Below are positions 40,091 through 49,224 of a stretch of DNA of 64,000 bases, in pieces. The DNA is from an uncultured Clostridium sp. (GTDB lineage: Bacteria; Bacillota_I; Bacilli_A; RF39; UBA660). The translations under genes and the position numbers were made by a program. The stretch is taken from the NCBI GenBank assembly GCA_905193755.1, contig CAJJPX010000003.1, positions 35,155 to 99,154 on the forward strand, written 5' to 3'. A model generated the notes under the pieces. That model had not been told where the DNA came from and searched no databases. It was given only the letters and a program-made list of their open reading frames with translations. Every line of letters starts with the position of its first letter. Within the stretch, counting starts at the first letter, position 1.

Positions 40091-41168
40091 CTTTTTCCTT
40101 TAATTCTTTATATATTTCTTTCATTATTAATGTACTTGATGACATATCTTTTATTTCGCTTAAGTTTTTCTTTATTTCTTTGAATGTACTTTCTTCGAAT
40201 ATTTCTGTTATTGCTTCAATAAGAGTTTCTTTGTTTAGGTCTTTTTCTTCTATTAATATGCTTATTTTTTTATCTACTAAATCTAATGCATTATAGTATT
40301 GATGATTGTTTGCTACATAAGGACTAGGTATTAGTATTGATGGTGTTTTAGTTGCCATTATTTCAGCTATTGTAGAAGCTCCAGCTCTTGATATAATTAA
40401 GTCTGCTGATTTCATTAGACTTGGAAGGTTATCAAAGAATGGAACTATTTTAGTACTTTTTGGTACTATTAAGTTATTGCTTAAATCTGGATAACTCTTT
40501 TTACCAGTGATAAATAATATTTCAGTATCTTCTCTTTCATAAGTTCTTAAGAAGTCTAATAGTTTTTCATTTACTGATGTACTTCCAAGAGAACCCATAA
40601 CTATTATTATAAGTTTTTTATCTTTAGTAAATCCTAAGTCTGTTTTATCATATTTTTTAGTTTCTATTGCTCTTTGACTCACTGGATTTCCTGTATAAAT
40701 TATATTTTTACATTTTAGTTTTCTTTTACCATCTTTAAATGATACAAATACTGCATCTACTTTTTTAGATAAATATATATTTGTTTTACCAGGTAACATA
40801 TTTTGTTCATGTAAGAATACTTTAATTCCTCTTTTTTTAGCAGCTAAACATACTGGAAGAGTCACATAACCTCCGAATGCTATTACTGCATCTGGCTTAA
40901 ATTCGTCCATTATTTTTAAGCATTTCTTATATGAATTTTTTATGCATTTTATATTTTTAATATTTTTTATCATATTTGTTTTTGAAAGTCCATAGATTTC
41001 TATACTTTCATAAGGTATTCCAAGACTTGGTATTAATTCATTTTCCATTCTGTCTTTAGTACCTATGTACAAATATTCATTTTTCTTATCTTTCTTTATT
41101 TCTTCTAATACTGATAATGCAGGATATATGTGTCCTCCTGTTCCACCAGCTGTTAAAATAAATTTCAT
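40062..41168 (-). CDS. murG: UDP-N-acetylglucosamine:lipid I GlcNAc transferase
   Basis: Adds GlcNAc to lipid I to make lipid II at the membrane. 368 residues with GT-B motifs: 'LTAGGTGGHIYPALSVLEEI' (residues 4-23), 'VIAFGGYVTLPVCLAA' (about 94-109), 'GNPV', 'VMGSLGSTSVN', and the acceptor-side 'LIISRAGASTIAE' followed by 'PYVANNHQYYNA'. All MurG signatures are present. Overlaps divIB downstream. Confidence 0.97.
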   Translation of the reverse strand: MKFILTAGGTGGHIYPALSVLEEIKKDKKNEYLYIGTKDRMENELIPSLGIPYESIEIYGLSKTNMIKNIKNIKCIKNSYKKCLKIMDEFKPDAVIAFGGYVTLPVCLAAKKRGIKVFLHEQNMLPGKTNIYLSKKVDAVFVSFKDGKRKLKCKNIIYTGNPVSQRAIETKKYDKTDLGFTKDKKLIIIVMGSLGSTSVNEKLLDFLRTYEREDTEILFITGKKSYPDLSNNLIVPKSTKIVPFFDNLPSLMKSADLIISRAGASTIAEIMATKTPSILIPSPYVANNHQYYNALDLVDKKISILIEEKDLNKETLIEAITEIFEESTFKEIKKNLSEIKDMSSSTLIMKEIYKELKEKDEEKGKKKI

Positions 41169-41202
41169 AAGTTACACCTCACAATTTATATATTATATAC
41201 TA

Positions 41203-42057
41203 TTATTCACTTTTTTGCATTAATTTAATCATTGTTTTTCTAAGTAGAGCATTTGCTTCTTCTAATTCCATACCACTTATATCTAATGGTTTACCTATTC
41301 TAGTGATAAGTTGATCTTTTTCTTTATTATAAAGTCCAACTGTTGCGAATGGTATAATTAGAGCATTTTCCTTTTTAGCTAGAGATACTGCTCCGAATTT
41401 AAATGGAAGAAGTAATGATTCTTCATATTCATTTTTAGTTATTACTTTCTTTTTAAGTAGTTTCAATAATGCATTATCTGCATCAAGTACGAACTTTTTA
41501 AGTTCATCTTTTGTGATTTTGTTTTGGTTTTTAAGTTCTATTAAAAGATTTACTTGTGTTGTTCTTATTGATTTATCTTTTATTTTTTCTATTATTTCTT
41601 CTTTAGATATATTTAATATCTTTTCTAGTTTTTCTAGTTCAGCATCTTTGCAAGTTACTTCGTTTCTTGTTCCTTCTGGGAATAGTCCTATGCAACCTTT
41701 ACTATGAAGTATTGCTCTTGCCTCGCTTTTAGCATTTTCATCATGTATTGTTCTATCTACTGGTATGCATCCAGCTGCTCTATAGAACCATGCTTTCTTA
41801 CCTTTAAAGTATTCATCTTTTGAAAGCATATGAATTACTCTGTTAGTTGCTAACATCACATTATATTGATCATCTTTATGTCTATGATTTCCACAAAAAA
41901 CAAGTGCTCCAGTTTTAGGAATATTTTCGCTTCCTATTACTACTGGATGATATGTTCTTTTAAAGTGGCTAGCCACGATTGGTTTCATTAATTTATAACC
42001 TAATTCGTGTCTACATTCATCTGTTGCTTTGACTTCTTTCATCTTCATCATCCTCAT
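41203..42057 (-). CDS. 1-acyl-sn-glycerol-3-phosphate acyltransferase-like protein (PlsC type, longer form)
   Basis: Transfers acyl groups to lysophosphatidic acid in phospholipid synthesis. 284 residues with the acyltransferase boxes 'FCGNHRHKDDQYN' (HX4D, about residue 53) and 'LFPEGTRNE' (about 135). An insertion of about 75 residues, rich in Lys and Ile ('EKLEKILNISKEEIIEKIKD' region), separates this from 'PFKFGAVSLAKKENALIIPF'. The start is unclear: several ATG codons (42057, 42048, 42042) share one SD (GAGG), which is best spaced for the last. Overlaps the acyl-activating gene by about 41 bases. Confidence 0.85.
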   Translation of the reverse strand: MRMMKMKEVKATDECRHELGYKLMKPIVASHFKRTYHPVVIGSENIPKTGALVFCGNHRHKDDQYNVMLATNRVIHMLSKDEYFKGKKAWFYRAAGCIPVDRTIHDENAKSEARAILHSKGCIGLFPEGTRNEVTCKDAELEKLEKILNISKEEIIEKIKDKSIRTTQVNLLIELKNQNKITKDELKKFVLDADNALLKLLKKKVITKNEYEESLLLPFKFGAVSLAKKENALIIPFATVGLYNKEKDQLITRIGKPLDISGMELEEANALLRKTMIKLMQKSE

Positions 42058-43774
42058 CTTTACTGTTTATTAGTTCTCTATATGCTACTTTACCTAGTTT
42101 TGTTTTTGGTAGTTCTTTTCTATAACCATATGCATATGGAAGGGCATACTTAGCAATATTCTTTTCGCAGTGTTCTTTTATTGATTTTTTAACTTCACTA
42201 TTTAATTCTATTCCTTTTTTTAACACAATATATGCTTTTGCAACTTCTTTTTTGTATGGATGTGGTACTCCTACTACTGAGCATGCTTGTACGTATGGAT
42301 GTTCACATATAATTTGTTCGATTTGTCCTGGATAAATATTATATCCACTTGATACTATCATTCTTTTTAGTCTTGATTTAAAGTATACAAATCCATTTTC
42401 ATCCATTGTACCAAGATCTCCACTATGTAACCAAGTAAGTCCATCTTTATGTTTTTTTAGTGTATTTTTAGTTTCTTCAGGCTCATTTATATATTCTTTC
42501 ATAAGAGTTGGACCACTTATACATATTTCTCCAACTTCTCCATTTTTGCATTCTTTGTCTGTTCCTGGTTCACATATTTTAATCAAGCAGTCTGGACATG
42601 GAACTCCGATACTTTCTTTTCTAGTTACTTCAAGTGGCATCATTGTTACTCCAGCTGCACATTCTGTCATACCAAATGCTGTTCTTACGTGTGTTTCACT
42701 TCCATGATCATATAAGAATTCATCTATTTTTTCATTAAGTGTTCCAGTTAATGAATCTCCTCCACAAATAATACATTTTATGAATGAAAGGTCTTCATCT
42801 ACTAGTTTCTTACTTAATGTAAGTCCTTCTAGTACACTTGGTACACAAGCTAAGATATTTGGTTTATATTTAAGAAGTGTTTCATCAAATTTTTTAGGAT
42901 TTACACTTGGAAGTACTATTGCTGTACCACCTGATACCATACATGCATGGAATGTACATCCTAAACCAAATCCATGGAATATAGGCATTATAGCAAGTAT
43001 ACTAATACCATCACCTAAACATTTATTTATCTCTAGTTCACTAAGTACTAGTGCGTTAAAGTTTTTATTAGTAAGTACTATTCCTTTGGGTTTACCAGTA
43101 GTTCCTCCACTATGAAGAATAACTGCTACATCTTCACCTTTTCCTGTATCTTTTACTTCTTCTTTTTCATATTTACTTCTTCCAATGAATCTATAATATG
43201 GAATTGTATCACTTCCACTAGGTTTTACTGCTTTTCTACCAGTAGTAAGTTTATATCCTATTTTCATCATTGTATCCATAGATTCACATATAGGAAGATA
43301 TACTATCTTTTTAAGTTTTAAGTCATCTTTTATATTTTTTAATTTACCATATGCGATATCTGCTACTATAACATAAGTAGAAGCAGTAAGATTGATATCA
43401 TATTTTATTTCTTCTTCACTTGAAAGTGGATGAATCATATTACATACAGCACCTAACTTATTTAATGCATAAAAACAAGTAATAGCTTCTGGAGTGTTTG
43501 GCATTATAATACTTACGACATCTCCTTTTACTACTCCTAGTCTTACGAATGCTTTCGCAGTTTCATCTATATTTTTAATATAACTTTTATAAGTTACTTT
43601 GTTGCCAAAATAAGTATATGCGATATTTCCTGGATATTTATCAGCGCATCTTCTTACTAATTCATACATTGAAACATCTGGGTAATCAATGTGTTCTCTT
43701 ACACCTTTATAGTATTTGAACCAAGGATGTTCATACTTTTTATTTTCTTTTACTTCTTTTGTTTCTTTTTTCAT
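42017..43774 (-). CDS. AMP-dependent acyl synthetase/ligase
   Basis: 585-residue member of the ANL superfamily that activates a carboxylic acid as acyl-AMP (then acyl-CoA or another acceptor). Motifs: P-loop-like 'ILHSGGTTGKPKGIVLT' (about 225-241), 'TAFGMTECAAGVTMMP', 'WLHSGDLGTMDENGFVYF', 'SSGYNIYPGQIEQII' and C-terminal 'ALPYAYGYRKELPKTKLGKVA'. Sandwiched between two acyltransferase genes with overlaps of about 35-41 bases, which suggests that the three act together: activating exogenous fatty acids and esterifying them onto glycerol phosphate. Ends in a Glu/Asp-rich tail. Confidence 0.93.
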   Translation of the reverse strand: MKKETKEVKENKKYEHPWFKYYKGVREHIDYPDVSMYELVRRCADKYPGNIAYTYFGNKVTYKSYIKNIDETAKAFVRLGVVKGDVVSIIMPNTPEAITCFYALNKLGAVCNMIHPLSSEEEIKYDINLTASTYVIVADIAYGKLKNIKDDLKLKKIVYLPICESMDTMMKIGYKLTTGRKAVKPSGSDTIPYYRFIGRSKYEKEEVKDTGKGEDVAVILHSGGTTGKPKGIVLTNKNFNALVLSELEINKCLGDGISILAIMPIFHGFGLGCTFHACMVSGGTAIVLPSVNPKKFDETLLKYKPNILACVPSVLEGLTLSKKLVDEDLSFIKCIICGGDSLTGTLNEKIDEFLYDHGSETHVRTAFGMTECAAGVTMMPLEVTRKESIGVPCPDCLIKICEPGTDKECKNGEVGEICISGPTLMKEYINEPEETKNTLKKHKDGLTWLHSGDLGTMDENGFVYFKSRLKRMIVSSGYNIYPGQIEQIICEHPYVQACSVVGVPHPYKKEVAKAYIVLKKGIELNSEVKKSIKEHCEKNIAKYALPYAYGYRKELPKTKLGKVAYRELINSKDEDDEDERSQSNR

Positions 43775-44369
43775 ATTCTAGGTCTCCCTCTTTCATTAAT
43801 TTATATACTTTATTTCTCAAGATTTCATTTTCTTCTTCTAAATCACCTTTTACTTTATAAGGCTTTCCATATGTAATCTTAATACTTTTTCTAAATAATT
43901 TGTATTTTCCATTAATTGCGAATGGTACTATGTAAGCACCTGTTTTTTTAGCAAATGATACTGCTCCATATTTAAATGGTAATAAATATTGTTCATTTTC
44001 AGTACCTTTTGTTTTATTAACTGTTCCTTCTGGAAATAGTCCTATAGCTTCGCCTCTTTCAAGGTATTCAATAGCTTCATTTTTACAATTTTCATCATGA
44101 ATGCTTCTATCCACTGGAATACATGCCATGCTTCTAAAGAACCAGTTACTAAGTTTTGTTTTAAATAGTTCTTTTTTTGCTATCATATGTACAATTCTAT
44201 TAGGACTTCCTACCATCATGGCTGCATCTAAATTATTAGTGTGGTTTCCTGCTAAAATTACAGCACCTTCTTTTGGTATATTATCCACTCCATAATACCT
44301 AGGAAAATATAACATTTTATAAATTGGTCTTCCTAGTGCTCTAACTGTTTTATATATTATATAGTTCAT
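43740..44369 (-). CDS. 1-acyl-sn-glycerol-3-phosphate acyltransferase (PlsC type, short form)
   Basis: 209 residues. Boxes 'LAGNHTNNLDAAMMVG' (HX4D, about residue 41) and 'GLFPEGTVNKTKG' (about 115) plus 'SWFFRSMACIPVDRSI'-like region. Its C-terminus overlaps the synthetase start by about 35 bases. Two acyltransferases of the same family in one operon could serve the sn-1 and sn-2 positions, or one for PlsY-free first acylation; sequence alone does not say which. Confidence 0.9.
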   Translation of the reverse strand: MNYIIYKTVRALGRPIYKMLYFPRYYGVDNIPKEGAVILAGNHTNNLDAAMMVGSPNRIVHMIAKKELFKTKLSNWFFRSMACIPVDRSIHDENCKNEAIEYLERGEAIGLFPEGTVNKTKGTENEQYLLPFKYGAVSFAKKTGAYIVPFAINGKYKLFRKSIKITYGKPYKVKGDLEEENEILRNKVYKLMKEGDLEYEKRNKRSKRK

Positions 44370-44402
44370 TTACCCTATCTCCTATATTAGTATATCATAA
44401 TT

Positions 44403-45251
44403 CTATTCATTTTTCATTAACTTTATAATTACTACTTCTCCCCTATTAAATACTCTAATAGGTATCATATATCCATAACCAAGACCTCTTGATATTACAA
44501 CGTTTGTATCATCAAATTTATTTACTCCTTTGTAGTACTTAGGAAAGAATGTGAAATCAGGTGATAAAAGTCCTCCAATAAATGGAATATTTATTATTCC
44601 TCCATGCATATGTCCACTCAAAACTAAATCATATCCTAGTATACTATATTCATTATATAACAGTGGATCATGTGATATAAGTAAATTAAATTTAGACTTA
44701 TCTATTTTGCCAATTCTTTCTTCTATATAGCTTGTATCTATCCTTTCTTTAGTACTCGCTAAATAATATCTTACTTCATGACTAAATCCATATATATTGA
44801 AACTATTATCTAACTCTAATACTTTATTATTCATAAGAATTACATTTGTTTTTTCTTTTATTTGTTTTATAAAATCATTTTGTCTTTCATCAGTCATATT
44901 TTCTTCATGATTGCCAAATACATAATATTTAGTATAATTTTCTAATTCATTACACAATTTAAAGAAGTTTTCATATCCATTATCTATTTTTTCATTAATC
45001 ATGTCACCACTCATAACTATGATATCAGGGCTCTCTTCTTTAGCGATTTTAACTAATTTTTCAGTTACATCTCTATTATGTAGATCAGTCAAAAGCATTA
45101 TTTTATAATTATCATATTTATCACTGATTTTAGATGATTTTATTTCATAGTATGATACGTCTATATTTATGTAGCTATCTAGTACTATAAAAAATCCTAA
45201 AACTATTAAAGTTATTAAAACTATTAATATATATTTTATTGTTTTTTTCAT
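44403..45251 (-). CDS. Membrane-anchored metallophosphoesterase (intact active site)
   Basis: 282 residues with an N-terminal anchor (about 7-27). All calcineurin-like motifs are complete: LLTDLHNR (DxH), SGDMINE (GDxxN), FGNHEE (GNHE), LLISHDPLL (lone His) and LSGHMHGG (GHxH). This is the YkuE/YaeI class found beside lipid or cell-wall genes. It contrasts with the degenerate paralogue at 27159. Overlaps the DUF2207-like gene upstream by four bases. Confidence 0.9.
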   Translation of the reverse strand: MKKTIKYILIVLITLIVLGFFIVLDSYINIDVSYYEIKSSKISDKYDNYKIMLLTDLHNRDVTEKLVKIAKEESPDIIVMSGDMINEKIDNGYENFFKLCNELENYTKYYVFGNHEENMTDERQNDFIKQIKEKTNVILMNNKVLELDNSFNIYGFSHEVRYYLASTKERIDTSYIEERIGKIDKSKFNLLISHDPLLYNEYSILGYDLVLSGHMHGGIINIPFIGGLLSPDFTFFPKYYKGVNKFDDTNVVISRGLGYGYMIPIRVFNRGEVVIIKLMKNE

Positions 45252-46093
45252 TTGTTTTTCCTTCTTAATTTTAAAATGATTATTACTAAAACTATAATTA
45301 TAGGTATACTTAGATATTTATATATATTTAAGAAATTTGTTTTATTTAACTTAGATGATTCTATATTTTTAATTAGATCTACAGCGTCTATTTTACTTTT
45401 TTTTGAATCGTTGATTGCTAGACTAAATATATCTTTATCATAAAGTATTCTTATACTAAAACTTTCTTTTTCTTTTAGATTGTTTATTTTAGTTAATACT
45501 ATTGAATCTTTATCATCTTTTGATACTTCAATATTTCTTTTTCCATGAGCATATACTTCAAATAACTCCGAGTTATATGGTAGTCTTGTCATAATAATTA
45601 TTTCTTTTATATTTTGATTTGAGTTTTTAAAATACGAATAGTATAGTTCTCCTGAATCATTATGTTTAACAGAAGTGCAAAGTACTAAATACTCTATATA
45701 ATATATATTTTTATTACTATTATTAAATGTTATTTTTTTATATTCTTTTGTATCTTCTTCAGTATAATCTTTATATTCTTTTATATCTAACTCATTTTTA
45801 TATAAATCATTTATGTCATATTCTTTATCTAAAGTGCCTACTTTATTTATTTGTATTCCTTCAGCATTATAGATTATACTATCATCTTTTACTATATCTT
45901 TATCTTTATATTCTTTTGCATCCTTATTTTTATAAGGTATTTCTAAAGTAAATGAGTCATCATCTGTTTCTATTATTTCTTTTATTATTAAGTTACCACT
46001 TATATCTACTTCTGAATCTATATATATTTTATTTATATCTGCTTTTACTATAAATGGTATTAAAAGCATTAATGTAATTATTATTTTTTTCAT
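45248..46093 (-). CDS. Secreted/anchored protein with DUF2207-like domain
   Basis: 281 residues: signal peptide (about 1-19), a beta-rich extracellular region with 'KIYIDSEVDISGNLIIKEIIE' region at the start and repeated 'YNxxDxxxN...ITF...YxIEY' pattern, and a C-terminal membrane helix (about 255-273) with a basic tail. The layout matches N-terminal DUF2207 domains, which occur in cell-envelope proteins. Function unknown. The downstream gene starts four bases before its stop. Confidence 0.7.
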   Translation of the reverse strand: MKKIIITLMLLIPFIVKADINKIYIDSEVDISGNLIIKEIIETDDDSFTLEIPYKNKDAKEYKDKDIVKDDSIIYNAEGIQINKVGTLDKEYDINDLYKNELDIKEYKDYTEEDTKEYKKITFNNSNKNIYYIEYLVLCTSVKHNDSGELYYSYFKNSNQNIKEIIIMTRLPYNSELFEVYAHGKRNIEVSKDDKDSIVLTKINNLKEKESFSIRILYDKDIFSLAINDSKKSKIDAVDLIKNIESSKLNKTNFLNIYKYLSIPIIIVLVIIILKLRRKNK

Positions 46094-46132
46094 ATTTCAC
46101 CACAATAAAATTATATCATTATGGCAAAAAAA

Positions 46133-46150
46133 AAGAAACTAATGTTTCTT
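46133..46150 (-). terminator. Terminator of yqeY
   Basis: Stem AAGAAAC / GTTTCTT with ATTA loop and a long U-run; begins at the yqeY stop. Confidence 0.75.
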
Positions 46151-46598
46151 AATTTAACTTTTCACGAACTATTTCATTTACTAGTTTCATATCAGCTTTG
46201 CCTTTAAATATCGGACCTAAAGCTTTCATTATAGCTCCCATGTCTTTCATACTTGTAGGTTTAACTTCTTCGAATACTTTATCTATATTAGTTCTTATTT
46301 CTTCTTCAGACATTTGTTCAGGTAAGTATGTGCTTAATAATTTAATTTCTTTTTCTAGTCCTTCTATTAAGTCAGTTCTATTACCCTTCTTAAATTCTTC
46401 AATGCTTTCTTTATGAGTTTTTACTTGTTTGCTTACTACATCGATTACAATATCATCTGAAGCATGATTTCTTTCTAGTTTATTATTAACTAGATATAGG
46501 TCAATTGCTGACTTTAAAAGTCTTAATGTACTTAATGACTCTTTGTCATGACTTTTCATAGCCTCTTTCATATCATTTGTAATTTTTTCATATAACAT
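46149..46598 (-). CDS. GatB/YqeY domain-containing protein
   Basis: 149 residues from the ATG at 46596-46598 (SD GGAG eight bases ahead; a GTG nine bases earlier is in frame). 'LYEKITNDMKEAMKSHDKESLSTLRLLKSAID' region and the late 'MKDMGAIMKALGPIFKGKADMKLVNEIVREKL' region are the YqeY fold with the GatB-like helical tail. Often next to rpsU, as here, and linked to tRNA-dependent amidation by similarity only. Confidence 0.92.
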   Translation of the reverse strand: MLYEKITNDMKEAMKSHDKESLSTLRLLKSAIDLYLVNNKLERNHASDDIVIDVVSKQVKTHKESIEEFKKGNRTDLIEGLEKEIKLLSTYLPEQMSEEEIRTNIDKVFEEVKPTSMKDMGAIMKALGPIFKGKADMKLVNEIVREKLN

Positions 46599-46622
46599 AA
46601 GTATCACTCCTTATTAATAATA

Positions 46623-46814
46623 TTAATATCTTTGTTTATTATGTTTTTTAGCATTTCTGATAGCTTCTTTTTTAGCTTCTCTTCTTAAGATGCCTGGTTT
46701 AGAATATTCTCTTCTTTTTTTCATTTCAGTAGGGACTCCGCTTCTTTGAACTTTCATCTTAAAACGTTTTAATGCACCCTCAACATTTCCGTCTTTTACA
46801 TCTACGTGTGTCAT
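46623..46814 (-). CDS. rpsU: 30S ribosomal protein S21
   Basis: 63 residues, from the ATG at 46812-46814 after GGGAGG. 'VKDGNVEGALKRFKMKVQRSGV' region and the basic tail 'RREAKKEAIRNAKKHNKQRY' are typical. Longer in-frame readings upstream lack an SD. The rpsU-yqeY order is conserved in Firmicutes. Confidence 0.96.
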   Translation of the reverse strand: MTHVDVKDGNVEGALKRFKMKVQRSGVPTEMKKRREYSKPGILRREAKKEAIRNAKKHNKQRY

Positions 46815-46845
46815 TATCTCTTCCCTCCCTTCATGACTAAATACG

Positions 46846-46874
46846 ATTATAGTACAAAAAGTGCCAAATTTCAA
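46846..46874 (-). promoter_or_regulatory. Promoter of rpsU-yqeY
   Basis: Minus-strand TTGAAA (46869-46874), 17-base spacer containing GGCACTT, TATAAT (46846-46851). Confidence 0.75.
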
Positions 46875-46919
46875 GCAAATTCTACAATAAATTTTCACAC
46901 TTTTATGTTTTTTTACTAT

Positions 46920-47303
46920 TTATTCTGTATTTTTCTTTTTTCTAACTAGTTTTAACCCAGATTCTTTTCCATATATAAAGCTTGTTGTTTCTTCTTTTAA
47001 CTCTTGAATTTGAGCAATCATATCCTCATTTGGAGGCATATTGCTAGTATTGATGAGTACAAATAACCATTGCCAACGCTCGAATAATTCTTTGTTATGT
47101 GCTTCTAATTTATTTAATCTTTGATGACTTTTTTGTGTAAGCAAAGCACCATTTTCTTTTATAGTTAATCCTTCTTTTCTTTTAACAATATGATGAAATG
47201 TAAGAACATTCTTTTTACTTATTCTGCTTCCCATCCAGTCATATTCACCTGGCTCATATATTTCTATCATTTCTTTTATTACTCTTTGTTCATCGATGTT
47301 CAT
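46920..47303 (-). CDS. HNH-like protein of unknown function
   Basis: 127 residues from the ATG at 47301-47303 (SD AAGGAG). 'MGSRISKKNVLTFHHIVKRKEG' region and 'NGALLTQKSHQRLNKLEAHN' have the shape of an HNH fold (D/H-H-I-V ... N-x-x-x-L...H), with His-His and a later His, but the normal zinc-finger cysteines are absent. The rest is helical. It may be an inactive or minimal HNH protein. It lies between rpsU and tsf without a shared terminator. Confidence 0.6.
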   Translation of the reverse strand: MNIDEQRVIKEMIEIYEPGEYDWMGSRISKKNVLTFHHIVKRKEGLTIKENGALLTQKSHQRLNKLEAHNKELFERWQWLFVLINTSNMPPNEDMIAQIQELKEETTSFIYGKESGLKLVRKKKNTE

Positions 47304-47336
47304 TATGTTTCTCCTTGAGGCTTTATTATAAAATAA

Positions 47337-47358
47337 AAGTATGGACAAGTCCATACTT
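47337..47358 (-). terminator. Terminator of rpsB-tsf
   Basis: Ten-base perfect stem AAGTATGGAC / GTCCATACTT, two-base loop, then TTATTTTATAAT on the minus strand. Confidence 0.8.
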
Positions 47359-47371
47359 AATATTTAAATAA

Positions 47372-48244
47372 TTACTTAATTTGACTCATAACTTCAGCAG
47401 CAAAGTCATCGTTTCTCTTTTCCATTCCTTCGCCAACTTCATATTTAACAAGTTTAACAAGTTTTGATTTGTTGTTTTCTAAGTAAGTTTTAACTGTAAT
47501 ACCAGAATCTTTAATGAATGCTTGTTCTTCAAGAACAGTTTCTTCATAGAATTTTCTAAGTCTTCCTTCAACAATCTTATCAGCAAATTCAGGTTTCTTT
47601 CCTTCGTTGATAACTTGTTCTTTGATTACAGCTTTTTCATGTTCTAAATCTTCTTCAGGTACTGATTCAATATTGATATAAAGTGGTCTCATAGCTGCTG
47701 CTTGCATTGCTACATCACGAGCTACGTCTTCTTTATCACCTTCAACAACTGTTAATGATGAAATTTTTCCACCCATATGTAAATATGAACCAAATACTTC
47801 TTTATCACTCTTAGTTACTTTTTCAAATCTTCTAAGACTGATTTTTTCTCCTATTTTAGCTGTAGCGTTAACAATTAATTCATTAATTGTTTCATTACCA
47901 CATTTAGCATTTAAAGCATCTTCCATAGTTTCAACTTTATTATCTAAAATAGTATTTCCAATTTTATCTAATAATTCTTTAAATTCAGAGTTTTTAGCAA
48001 CGAAGTCAGTTTCTGAGTTTAGTTCTACAACTACTGCATCATTACCTTTAATATAAATATTAGATAGACCTTCTGCAGCGATTCTTTCAGCTTTTTTAGC
48101 AGCTTTAGAAATTCCTTTTTCTCTTAAATAATCGATTGCTTTATCCATATCTCCGTTGCATTCAACAAGAGCTTTTTTACAATCCATCATTCCTGCACCA
48201 GTTTTTTCTCTTAGGTCTTTAACCATACTTGCACTAATATCCAT
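47372..48244 (-). CDS. tsf: Elongation factor Ts
   Basis: Guanine-nucleotide exchange factor for EF-Tu, 290 residues. N-terminal 'VKDLREKTGAGMMDCKKAL' (residues 8-26) and 'SETDFVAKNSEF' (about 76-87) are diagnostic, followed by the coiled-coil and C-terminal modules. Directly follows rpsB by nine bases, as in most bacteria. Confidence 0.98.
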   Translation of the reverse strand: MDISASMVKDLREKTGAGMMDCKKALVECNGDMDKAIDYLREKGISKAAKKAERIAAEGLSNIYIKGNDAVVVELNSETDFVAKNSEFKELLDKIGNTILDNKVETMEDALNAKCGNETINELIVNATAKIGEKISLRRFEKVTKSDKEVFGSYLHMGGKISSLTVVEGDKEDVARDVAMQAAAMRPLYINIESVPEEDLEHEKAVIKEQVINEGKKPEFADKIVEGRLRKFYEETVLEEQAFIKDSGITVKTYLENNKSKLVKLVKYEVGEGMEKRNDDFAAEVMSQIK

Positions 48245-48253
48245 AACTTCCTC

Positions 48254-49183
48254 CTAATTTAATGATGAAATTAATTCATCTTTTTTCATAGTTGAATATC
48301 CAGCTACACCTTTGTCTTTAGCAAGTTTTCTAAGTTCAGAAACTGTCATATCAGCATAGTTAGGTGTTTCTTTCTTTTCAGCTTTTTTATTTTCTTTTTT
48401 TTCTTCACTAAAATCATCAAATTCTACTACTTTAGTTTCAACTTTGATTTCTTTAGCTGGTTTACTAGAAACTTCTTCTTCAGAAACATAATCAACTGTT
48501 GGTAGTCCATTAGCTTCACATACTGCATTAGCAAGTACTCCTAAAACTACTTTAACACTTCTAACAGCGTCATCGTTTGCTGGAATTGGGAAGTCTACAT
48601 CATCTGGATCACAGTTTGTATCTACAATTCCGAATACTGGAATATGTAATTTACGAGCTTCACGAATAGCATTTACTTCTACACGTGGATCTACAACGAT
48701 GATAGCTTTTGGAAGACGATCCATTTCTCTAATTCCACCTAATAATTTGTTAAGTCTATCATATTCTTTTTGAATTTGAGCAACTTCTTTCTTAGGTAGT
48801 AATTCGAACTTACCATCTTTTTCCATCTTTTCGATTTCTACTAATCTATTGATTCTTCCTCTTATTGTTCTGAAGTTTGTTAAGATACCTCCTAACCATC
48901 TTTCAGTTACATAGAAACTGTTACATCTTGTAGCTTCTTCGATACTAGCTTCTTTAGCTTGTTTTTTAGTACCAACGAATAGAACCTTACCACCGTTTTC
49001 GCATGCTTTAAGAAGTTCAGCGTAAGCTTCTTCAATCTTTTCAACAGTTTTTTGTAAATCAATAATATGAATGTCATCTCTAGTAGTGAAGATGTATTCC
49101 TTCATTTTTGGATTCCATCTTTTAGCTTGGTGTCCAAAGTGTACACCTGCTTCTAATAAATAACTTTTTGCAATTACTGCCAT
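48254..49183 (-). CDS. rpsB: 30S ribosomal protein S2 with C-terminal Rho-N/SAP-like extension
   Basis: 309 residues; bacterial S2 is usually 230-260. The S2 body is seen in 'LLEAGVHFGHQAKRWNPKM' (about 9-27) and 'PRVEVNAIREARKLHIPVFGIVDTNCDP' region (about 168). From about residue 240 it continues with a Lys/Glu linker and ends in 'MTVSELRKLAKDKGVAGYSTMKKDELISSL', the 35-residue Rho_N/SAP-type motif (VSELRxxAKxxGixGyS...KxELI). That motif binds nucleic acid in other proteins. Starts the rpsB-tsf operon. Confidence 0.96.
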   Translation of the reverse strand: MAVIAKSYLLEAGVHFGHQAKRWNPKMKEYIFTTRDDIHIIDLQKTVEKIEEAYAELLKACENGGKVLFVGTKKQAKEASIEEATRCNSFYVTERWLGGILTNFRTIRGRINRLVEIEKMEKDGKFELLPKKEVAQIQKEYDRLNKLLGGIREMDRLPKAIIVVDPRVEVNAIREARKLHIPVFGIVDTNCDPDDVDFPIPANDDAVRSVKVVLGVLANAVCEANGLPTVDYVSEEEVSSKPAKEIKVETKVVEFDDFSEEKKENKKAEKKETPNYADMTVSELRKLAKDKGVAGYSTMKKDELISSLN

Positions 49184-49224
49184 TTTTCTCTCTCCTTTCG
49201 TTAATTCATCTACCCATCTTTAAA

